Positions 8,034-13,967 of a stretch of 19,882 nt of DNA are shown here, piece after piece; position 1 is the stretch's first letter, and every line of letters starts with the position of its first letter. The stretch covers positions 1-19,882 of the forward strand of contig JAITMH010000047.1 of NCBI GenBank assembly GCA_031277445.1, written 5' to 3'. The stretch is from Burkholderiales bacterium (GTDB lineage: Bacteria; Pseudomonadota; Gammaproteobacteria; Burkholderiales; Casimicrobiaceae). The position numbers and the translations under genes are program-made. Below the pieces are notes generated by a model. That model ran no database searches, was not told the DNA's origin, and saw nothing but the letters and a program-made list of their open reading frames with translations.

Positions 8034-8294
8034 TCAGCCGTTTTGCAAGTGCGCATAAACAGCATCCACCACATCGCTGACCGTACGCACCTGTTTGAAT
8101 ACCTCGGGCGAGATCGGCTGACCCGTCAACTGCTTCAGCTTGATCAGCAAATCAACGGCGTCAATGCTGTCGATATCGAGGTCTTGATACAAGTGCGCCT
8201 CTGGCGTCACACGTTCGACAGGAATTTCAAACTGCTCCTGCAAGACCTTACGCATCCAGTCGAGAATTTCTTCTTTAGTCATTGTCGGGGACAT
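8034..8294 (-). CDS. Acyl carrier protein (second in operon)
   Basis: An 86-residue carrier protein. The phosphopantetheine site is Ser43 in DLDIDSIDAVDL, within an acidic four-helix ACP pattern. The ATG at 8294 has AGGA 6 nt upstream and is preferred to an internal ATG four codons later. It would carry the starter or growing polyene as a thioester for the ligase, dehydratase and ketosynthase partners. Having its own ribosome binding site and a 134-bp gap from the preceding ACP gene makes it one of the few non-overlapping junctions in the operon. Confidence 0.92.
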   Translation of the reverse strand: MSPTMTKEEILDWMRKVLQEQFEIPVERVTPEAHLYQDLDIDSIDAVDLLIKLKQLTGQPISPEVFKQVRTVSDVVDAVYAHLQNG

Positions 8295-8311
8295 TTCGTT
8301 TCCTCAGGGCA

Positions 8312-8426
8312 CAGTGGGCCGCATAAATTTTTAGACGAGGTGGCCAAACTGCACAATGCCGGTAGACAGTACAAGCCGTACGGCAAGGCGAAGCCAACGA
8401 AGTATAAAGGTTTATGCGGCTCACTG
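8312..8426. repeat. 115-bp inverted-repeat element between the two ACP genes
   Basis: Bases 8312-8327 (CAGTGGGCCGCATAAA) and 8411-8426 (TTTATGCGGCTCACTG) are inverted copies with 15 of 16 positions matching, separated by 83 nt that include the 10-bp palindrome GCCGTACGGC (8375-8384). The element ends just outside the stop of the first ACP gene and 17 nt before the start of the second. It could be a small non-autonomous mobile element or an RNA hairpin that sets the ratio of the flanking messages. Confidence 0.75.
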
Positions 8427-8428
8427 TT

Positions 8429-8689
8429 TCAGCAACTGCGGTTGGCCGCAACATAATCGGCAAGATGGCGAACCGACGCAAAATGCTGTTTCGCCTCCTC
8501 CGCTTCCGCCGACAGCGTCAAGCCATAACGTTTGTGCAGGGCAACGCCCAGTTCCAGCGCGTCGATTGAATCGAGGCCAAGCCCTTCGACAAACAACGGC
8601 GCATCGGCATCAATGTCAGCGACGGTGACATCTTCCAGATTCAACGTTTCGATAATCAGCGTTTTAACTTCATCTATCAAGGCAGACAT
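8429..8689 (-). CDS. Acyl carrier protein (first in operon)
   Basis: An 86-residue carrier protein with the modification site Ser41 in GLGLDSIDALELG, the classical DSL/DSI context, so 4'-phosphopantetheine attachment is expected. The ATG at 8689 has GGGAG about 10 nt upstream. The gene overlaps the end of the PlsC-type acyltransferase gene by 20 nt. Paired ACPs are usual in aryl-polyene clusters, where one is thought to hold the aryl starter and the other the extension chain; which is which cannot be told here. No phosphopantetheinyl transferase gene is present in the window. Confidence 0.92.
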   Translation of the reverse strand: MSALIDEVKTLIIETLNLEDVTVADIDADAPLFVEGLGLDSIDALELGVALHKRYGLTLSAEAEEAKQHFASVRHLADYVAANRSC

Positions 8690-9521
8690 CTTTTTTCAGC
8701 TCCCTGTTAAAAAAATCGGAAAGGGTTTCCGTCAAGGCTCGCGACGCCAGCGCCGGTGAGACCTCGGCAGAAACAAACGACGATGGCTCCCAATCATCGT
8801 GTACATTCAACACAAAGTGCGGACGTCGCCGTGGTGCTTGATACCAGGGCTGCTGCTTGGTCAGCATCGGCTCGGTCACGGTAATCACCACGGGCGTCAA
8901 CAACAGGTTTCCGCGCACCGCCATGTTGGCCGCGCCGCGTTGCAACGGATTGACCTGCCGTTGAAGCAGCGCCTCTACCCGGGTACGGGTGCCTTCCGGA
9001 AAAACGATCAAATTACTGCCACGACGCACCGACGCAATGCAGTCGTCGATCAGTTGTGGGCCGTCCTGATTGCGGATGAACCCGCACAGCGACACGGGGC
9101 CGAGCATGAACGGATTGCGCCAGACCGTCGCCTTGACCACGCAGTCGGGTTGGCGCAACAGCGAAATCAGCATCACCACGTCGATCAGAGATGGGTGGTT
9201 GGCAACGACCAGCAGACCGCGACGCTGCAATTTCTCAAGCCCTCGCACCTCGTAACTGATGACGCCGACCGCCGTCATCAGCTTGCAAAAAAACCAAAAG
9301 CTCCGGGACACCACTTCGCGCGCCAGCGTTTGACGAAGCGACCGTCGCCAGACCAGCAGCCGCAACAACGGAAACACCAGACACAACACGACCAATCCGC
9401 CGAAACCGAACACAGCAAAACAAAAGCCGGTCGCCAGGATGCGCCAGCATCGCTCCGGCGAAAACCGCCGCTCGTCTTCAACACTTGCGGATGACGTCAT
9501 CGACAGCAAACGCTCAGGCAT
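8670..9521 (-). CDS. PlsC-type 1-acylglycerol-3-phosphate acyltransferase-like protein
   Basis: A 283-residue membrane-bound acyltransferase. An N-terminal hydrophobic stretch (about 29-58) precedes the catalytic NHPSLID (His109, Asp114, the HX4D motif) and FPEGTRT (174-180, acyl-acceptor binding). The start at 9521 is chosen because GGAGG lies 6 nt upstream; an ATG-like start six codons earlier lacks such a site. It overlaps the chain length factor stop by 8 nt (ATGCCTGA) and the ACP start by 20 nt. In polyene clusters this enzyme is thought to transfer an acyl group during assembly of the lipid-linked product; the acceptor is not known. Confidence 0.88.
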   Translation of the reverse strand: MPERLLSMTSSASVEDERRFSPERCWRILATGFCFAVFGFGGLVVLCLVFPLLRLLVWRRSLRQTLAREVVSRSFWFFCKLMTAVGVISYEVRGLEKLQRRGLLVVANHPSLIDVVMLISLLRQPDCVVKATVWRNPFMLGPVSLCGFIRNQDGPQLIDDCIASVRRGSNLIVFPEGTRTRVEALLQRQVNPLQRGAANMAVRGNLLLTPVVITVTEPMLTKQQPWYQAPRRRPHFVLNVHDDWEPSSFVSAEVSPALASRALTETLSDFFNRELKKDVCLDR

Positions 9522-10272
9522 GGCCAACCTCCGGCGCAAGGTGTTGCAAGCGCCAGTCTGCCGCCTCGGTCAGCGGTAAGGCGCTTTGCGTTTCATCGAG
9601 GACGAAGCGCAACAAGGAGAGCAGCGAATTAACGGGCAGCGCTGACGGCTTTTTTTCGCGCAAGCGCGGCGCTTCATCATGAACAAGGCGAAAATCCTTG
9701 CCCGCCGTCACTTCAAGCGCGAAAGCAAAGCACGTCGGTTCATTGTCAATGAAGGGGCTGAATGGCTCTGATAACGGCGCCTCGCAAAACACCAGAATCA
9801 CGGAGGACGCGCCATCGGCGAGTTGGCTCAACGCTTCGGTCATTCCGGACAACGCCAGCCGGTTTTCCGACGCCAGCGCGATAACCGGCGCACGACTTTG
9901 CCGTGCGATCAGAAAAAGCCCGGGAATGGCATTGTGTACCGACATGCTGAACTCCTGCGGCGAAACACTGCCCTCCGCCGCCAGCATCTGTTGTATCGCC
10001 AGCGAACGGCTGATCTCGCCATGGCGACTGCAAAAAACAAGGGGCTGATCCGCGTAGCCCAGCGTCGGCGCGTACAAGACTTCCAGCGCGGCGCGGCCAA
10101 GCGGATGCGCCCGTCGGCGCAGCAACGGCGGCATCGCCTTTACCGGAGCGGTTTCTTCGCCCGCAGCGAGCGATGTTTCTTCACGCGCCCACGCTTGCCA
10201 GGCTCCGGCATCGGTCATGGTCGGCGCCCAGGCGCTCCAACGACGAAAAGAAAATTCAAGCAATGCAGTCAT
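9514..10272 (-). CDS. Beta-ketoacyl synthase-like chain length factor
   Basis: A 252-residue protein shaped like only the N-terminal half of a ketoacyl synthase. VFCSRHGEISRSLAIQQ, then SMSVHNAIPGLFLIAR and VIALASENRLALSG match the ketosynthase-like N-terminal domain family (PF13723) found in aryl-polyene clusters. The SVHN region stands where a true ketosynthase would have its active-site Cys neighbourhood, so it is likely non-catalytic and pairs with a ketosynthase to set chain length. No such partner is in this window. The ATG at 10272 is chosen; a TTG 24 nt upstream is the only alternative before an in-frame stop. It is the first gene of the operon. Confidence 0.8.
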   Translation of the reverse strand: MTALLEFSFRRWSAWAPTMTDAGAWQAWAREETSLAAGEETAPVKAMPPLLRRRAHPLGRAALEVLYAPTLGYADQPLVFCSRHGEISRSLAIQQMLAAEGSVSPQEFSMSVHNAIPGLFLIARQSRAPVIALASENRLALSGMTEALSQLADGASSVILVFCEAPLSEPFSPFIDNEPTCFAFALEVTAGKDFRLVHDEAPRLREKKPSALPVNSLLSLLRFVLDETQSALPLTEAADWRLQHLAPEVGHA

Positions 10273-10352
10273 GGCAAGATAAAAAGGGCTCCGCAATCAT
10301 CCATGAAGCGGCAACCACACGGATGTCGGGGAATAAAAGTCCTATGGTTTGG

Positions 10353-10358
10353 ATTCTA
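10353..10358 (-). promoter_or_regulatory. Weak candidate -10 element for the polyene operon
   Basis: In the 141-bp gap between mpl and the chain length factor, the minus strand reads TAGAAT (5 of 6 to TATAAT). No good -35 element stands 16-18 bp upstream, so this is a tentative call. I see no hairpin terminator after mpl, so the operon may also be reached by read-through. Confidence 0.2.
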
Positions 10359-10413
10359 ACCGATTCCCTTTCTCGCGGCATGCGGAAAACCCTTCTCCGG
10401 CAAGCGCTCCGTC

Positions 10414-11964
10414 TTATTCGCTGCGCGATGACAACGCCGCAAGCAGTTTTTGATGAATGTCGCCGAAACCGCCGTTGCTCATGATAAGGATGTGATCGCC
10501 GGTTTGTGCGTCAGCGGTGAGCGCGTTGAGCAGCGCCGGGAGCGTGTCGAAGGTTCGCGCTTTTTCGCCCAGCGGCGCCAACACTGCGGCGGCATCCCAA
10601 CCGAGGTTGGCGGCGTAGCAGTAAACGGCGTCGGCGTCGCGCAAGCTGTCGGGCAACGCCGCTTTCATCGTGCCGAGTTTCATCGTGTTCGAACGCGGTT
10701 CGAGGACGGCGAGAAGTCGGGCGTTGCTGACGTGCTTATTGGTATGCTCATTGATGTTGCCACGCAGCGCTTCGAGCGTCGCGGTGATCGCGGTCGGGTG
10801 GTGCGCGAAGTCGTCGTAAACCGCGATGCCGCGAACGCGCCCACGCAATTCCAATCGCCGTGCAACGCCCGGGAAACGTTCCAGCGCGGCGAGCGCTTCG
10901 TCGATGCCGACGCCGACATGGTGCGCGGCGGCAAGCGCGGCAAGCGCGTTCATCGCGTTCATCGTGCCGGGTTGTGGCAACGACAGTTTTTTGTGCTTGT
11001 TTTCAGGCGTGATGATTTGTGTGTCGTGCTTTGCCCCCTTTTCAAAGGGGGTGTCCGTCGAAGACGGATGGGGGTTTGTGGCTCCCCTCTCCCCCCCGAT
11101 CAAAATCACTTCGGGGGCAGGCTCTTGCGGGAGAGGGGGTGGGGGAGAGAGGGGGCTTTCTTTCTCCTCCTCTGCAAGCCGCCACTCCGGCAATGGCACA
11201 ACCTCATCGCGACCAAAGCGTTCGACACTGCTCCACACGCCACGCGCCAGAACACGCTGCAAGGCTTCGCTTTCGGCGTTGACGATCAACCGCCCACCTG
11301 AGGGCACGGCGCGGATCAGGTGGTGAAATTGCGTTTCGATGGCGGCAAGGTCGGCAAAAATATCGGCGTGATCAAATTCAAGGTTGTTGAGGATCGCGGT
11401 GCGCGGTCGGTAATGAACGAACTTTGAACGCTTGTCGAAGAAGGCAGTGTCGTATTCGTCGGCTTCGATCACGAAGAACGGGCTGTCGGTCAACCGCGCC
11501 GACACTTGAAAACCGGCAGGCACACCGCCGATCAGAAAGCCGGGGTGATGTCCGGCGCAGTCGAGAATCCAGGCAAGCATCGCTGCGGTGGTGGTTTTGC
11601 CGTGCGTGCCGGCAACGGCGAGCACATGGCGCGTCCCTTGCGGGGTTGGCGCACGCAATATGTGTTCGGCCAGCCATTGCGGGCCGGACGTGTAGGGCAC
11701 GTTGCGTTCGAGAATCGCTTCGACGAGCGGATTGCCACGCGACAACGCATTGCCAATAACGAAAATATCGGCATCACGGGCAACGGTGTCGAGTTGTTCG
11801 GCCTCATAGCCGGACGTTAGCGCGATGCCAAGCGCTTCGAGCTGCGTGGACATCGGCGGATAGGTTTGCGCGTCGCAACCGGTGACGACGTGTCCCTGCT
11901 GTTGCGCCAACGCCGCAACACCGCCCATGAACGTGCCGCAGATGCCGAGAATGTGAAGATGCAT
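10414..11964 (-). CDS. mpl: UDP-MurNAc:L-Ala-gamma-D-Glu-meso-DAP ligase, with in-frame repeat insertion
   Basis: A 516-residue cytoplasmic Mur-ligase-family enzyme that reattaches recycled murein tripeptide to UDP-MurNAc. It begins MHLHILGICGTFMGGVAALA, carries the ATP loop GTHGKTTT (119-126), EADEYDTAFFDKRSKF (167-182) and FDDFAHHPTA-like YDDFAHHPTAI, all as in Mpl. E. coli Mpl is about 457 residues; the surplus is explained by an insertion at about residues 264-330, between the ERFG-x-W segment and the NAMNALAA helix. That segment is encoded by dispersed repeats (11033-11156) and reads like low-complexity PPPPLPQEPAPEVILIGG. The frame is kept. No clear Shine-Dalgarno precedes the ATG, as the upstream DNA is repeat sequence. 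Confidence 0.93.
   Translation of the reverse strand: MHLHILGICGTFMGGVAALAQQQGHVVTGCDAQTYPPMSTQLEALGIALTSGYEAEQLDTVARDADIFVIGNALSRGNPLVEAILERNVPYTSGPQWLAEHILRAPTPQGTRHVLAVAGTHGKTTTAAMLAWILDCAGHHPGFLIGGVPAGFQVSARLTDSPFFVIEADEYDTAFFDKRSKFVHYRPRTAILNNLEFDHADIFADLAAIETQFHHLIRAVPSGGRLIVNAESEALQRVLARGVWSSVERFGRDEVVPLPEWRLAEEEKESPLSPPPPLPQEPAPEVILIGGERGATNPHPSSTDTPFEKGAKHDTQIITPENKHKKLSLPQPGTMNAMNALAALAAAHHVGVGIDEALAALERFPGVARRLELRGRVRGIAVYDDFAHHPTAITATLEALRGNINEHTNKHVSNARLLAVLEPRSNTMKLGTMKAALPDSLRDADAVYCYAANLGWDAAAVLAPLGEKARTFDTLPALLNALTADAQTGDHILIMSNGGFGDIHQKLLAALSSRSE
11033..11156. repeat. Two dispersed palindromic repeat units inside mpl
   Basis: Unit A (about 11033-11077: CCCCCTTTTCAAAGGGGGTG followed by GAAGAC and GGGGGTTTG) also occurs at 15997-16040, 18027-18072 and 18199-18244. 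Unit B (about 11081-11156, core CCCCCGATCAAAATCACTTC followed by GGGGGCAGGCTCTT) also occurs at 3945-3980 and, inverted, at 17661-17697. Both units lie in frame in mpl. The coding strand of unit B gives EPAPEVILIGG. Confidence 0.9.
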
Positions 11965-11968
11965 ATGT

Positions 11969-12140
11969 CAGGTATCAGAGGTCAGGGATCAGGGGGCAGG
12001 GGTCAAAACTCCGTCATTCCCGCGAAAGCGGGAATCCAGAAAACCCTCTCACGCGGAGGCGCGGAGAGCGCAGAGAAAAGTCGTAACCGGTAAGCGTAAC
12101 GTCAGGGGTTAGACTTCTGATACCTGACCTCTGACACCTG
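11969..12140. repeat. 172-bp inverted-repeat-bounded segment between mpl and the DUF4124 gene
   Basis: CAGGTATCAGAGGTCAGG (11969-11986) is matched in inverted orientation by CCTGACCTCTGACACCTG (12123-12140), 17 of 18 positions. The segment fills nearly the whole gap, from 5 bp outside the mpl start to 5 bp from the DUF4124 stop. It includes the dRS3-like palindrome and a stretch with GCGGAGAGCGCAGAGAAA, a motif also seen at 17548-17567 in similar form. Any mpl promoter must lie inside it or in the gene upstream. Confidence 0.7.
12016..12035. repeat. dRS3-like 20-bp palindrome
   Basis: ATTCCCGCGAAAGCGGGAAT fits the form ATTCCC-N8-GGGAAT of the dRS3 repeat described in Neisseria, where copies act as insertion targets for filamentous phage. 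Similar motifs are common in betaproteobacterial intergenic DNA. Only one copy is seen in this window. Confidence 0.8.
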
Positions 12141-12144
12141 CCCC

Positions 12145-12795
12145 CTATTTCCTGTTTTCCGCTTCAAGCCGCGCTCTTTCGGCTTCTTTCAGTTCGCGCC
12201 AGCGTTGTTTGTCGCGCTCGTACTTGGCGTAAATCGTTTCTTTTTCGCGGAGGTCGCGGTCAATGGAAGCGTTGCGGTTTGCAATATCGCTTTCCAGTTT
12301 TTCCGGCTCGCCTTCCGGTAGCGTACCGCCAGCGTCCTTTCGCTCCAGCAAATCCTTGAGTCTGGCTTGATGCTGGGTCAGCACCACTTTCGTCGCCTCA
12401 ATCCGCGCATCCAGCGCGGAAAAAGCGCGGGCACGGGCAAGATCAATGTCTTCTTCTTTCAGGTACGACATCACCAGCGCCCGATCCCTGCGCTCGGCAA
12501 TATCTCTTTCCACCTGCTCAAGGCGCTGCCGCTCGGCCTCCTCTTCGTTGACCTTGCGCTGACCCTCGGGCGCCGCCGCCCGGACTCTCCGCACCTGCCG
12601 CGCCTGCTGGTCAAGAATCGTCTTGTCGCGGTCAACGGCATCCATCGGCGCTTTGTCGCTGTAATGAACGACGCCTTTGTCGTCAACCCATTTATAGGTT
12701 CTGTTGCCGGTTTGCGCCGCAGCAACGCCGACGCCCGCCGAAAACGTCAGCATCAGTAAAAGCGCTACCGCTGTTTGTTTTGTTGTCATCCCCAT
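12145..12795 (-). CDS. Secreted DUF4124 domain protein with coiled coil
   Basis: A 216-residue protein with a signal peptide (about 1-28, ending GVAAAQ) followed directly by the DUF4124 motif TYKWVDDKGVVHYSDKAP (33-50). The remaining ~165 residues are rich in Glu, Arg, Lys and Gln (EEEAERQRLEQVERDIAER and similar) and are predicted here to form long helices or coiled coils, so it is probably a periplasmic protein. The ATG at 12795 has GGAG 8 nt upstream. It is transcribed divergently from xthA. The function of the family is not known to me. Confidence 0.8.
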   Translation of the reverse strand: MGMTTKQTAVALLLMLTFSAGVGVAAAQTGNRTYKWVDDKGVVHYSDKAPMDAVDRDKTILDQQARQVRRVRAAAPEGQRKVNEEEAERQRLEQVERDIAERRDRALVMSYLKEEDIDLARARAFSALDARIEATKVVLTQHQARLKDLLERKDAGGTLPEGEPEKLESDIANRNASIDRDLREKETIYAKYERDKQRWRELKEAERARLEAENRK

Positions 12796-13124
12796 TGCTT
12801 CGGCTCCGGCAAAACACCCCTTGTTTTATACCGTCAAAAATCCTCTCCCCACGCCACAGTCGCAGTCCGACATTTTGTAACAAAATTGCGGCACACGAAC
12901 AACGTTCCCACCGAAACGCGTCCGGGAAAATCCGATTTAACAAGACCTCCGCATATTTTGTGCCACCATCGGCAAAACCGCCATCTTCCGGCGTCATTTT
13001 CGCATGAATCTTTACGAAATGTACCATCCGGCATACGGCGCGGCGACGCGAAACATCAACGCCTCTGCTTTCCTGTATCCTGTCGCCTGCAATACGGTTT
13101 TGCCTGCAACACGATTCTCATAGT
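12796..13124. promoter_or_regulatory. Divergent control region between the DUF4124 gene and xthA
   Basis: These 329 bp hold no supported gene. For the minus strand, TATAAA (plus-strand 12825-12830) is a candidate -10 about 30 bp before the DUF4124 start, with no good -35. For the plus strand, TTGCCT (13099-13104) and TAGTAT (13120-13125) form a poor pair with a 15-bp spacer ending at the xthA start. A 15-bp palindrome sits at 12872-12886. Confidence 0.4.
12872..12886. promoter_or_regulatory. 15-bp palindrome ATTTTGTAACAAAAT, possible operator
   Basis: Two perfect 7-bp arms surround one central base, in an A/T-rich patch between divergent genes. The size and position suit a dimeric repressor site, but I cannot name a regulator. 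Confidence 0.35.
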
Positions 13125-13946
13125 ATGCGCATTATTTCACTCAATGTAAACGGTATTCGCGCCGCCGAACGCAAGGGTTTGTCCGGCTGGCTTGCCCAAA
13201 TATCGCCCTGGGATGTCCTGTGCCTTCAGGAACTGAGGGCCGATCTCAATGACATTCCTGCGACGCTGGCGTCGGTTGACGGGACGCAAGCAGCTTTTTT
13301 ACCCGCGCAGAAAAAGGGTTACAGCGGCGTCGGGTTGATCGCCTCGACGCCGTTTTCACCACGCTCCGGTTTCGGCGACCCTGAATTTGATGCCGAGGGA
13401 CGTTACCTGCAAGCCGATTTCGATGGGCTTGCCGTGGTTAGCGCTTACTTTCCTTCCGGCTCCAGCGGAGAGGATCGACAACAGGCCAAATACCGCTTTC
13501 TTGACCGTTTTTTGCCGCATTTGCGCTCGCTCATTCCGGCGCTGGCAAAAGAAGGCCGCGAGTTAATCGTCTGCGGCGACATAAACATCGCGCACAAGGA
13601 AATCGACCTCAAAAACTGGAAATCGAACCAGAAAAACTCCGGTTTTCTGCCCGAGGAGCGCGCCTGGCTTGACCGGATGTTCGCGGAAACCGGCCTTGTC
13701 GATGTGTTTCGCGCCCTCGATCCGCGCCCCGAACAATATACCTGGTGGTCGAATCGCGGGCAGGCCTGGGCGAAGAACGTCGGGTGGCGGCTCGACTATC
13801 AGTTCGCCACGCCGGGAATCGCCGCGAAAGCGCGGGCGACGTCGATCTACAAAGAGCAACGCTTTTCCGATCACGCGCCGCTCATCGTCGATTACGATTT
13901 TGCGCTCACCGGGAGTGGGCGCGTCAGGAATCGGGCGGATGAATAA
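13125..13946 (+). CDS. xthA: Exodeoxyribonuclease III
   Basis: A 273-residue AP endonuclease/3' exonuclease of the EEP superfamily, acting in base excision repair. Catalytic landmarks are NVNG (7-10), LQE with metal-binding Glu36, GDIN (151-154, Asp152/Asn154), WRLDYQF (221-227) and SDHAP with the catalytic His250. Length is typical of the family. The ATG at 13125 gives the canonical MRIISLNVNGIR start. No Shine-Dalgarno is visible before it. The ABC-F gene follows after 21 bp on the same strand, so the two may be cotranscribed. Confidence 0.95.
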   Translation: MRIISLNVNGIRAAERKGLSGWLAQISPWDVLCLQELRADLNDIPATLASVDGTQAAFLPAQKKGYSGVGLIASTPFSPRSGFGDPEFDAEGRYLQADFDGLAVVSAYFPSGSSGEDRQQAKYRFLDRFLPHLRSLIPALAKEGRELIVCGDINIAHKEIDLKNWKSNQKNSGFLPEERAWLDRMFAETGLVDVFRALDPRPEQYTWWSNRGQAWAKNVGWRLDYQFATPGIAAKARATSIYKEQRFSDHAPLIVDYDFALTGSGRVRNRADE

Positions 13947-13967
13947 CTTGTTTTCCGAATCAATCAA

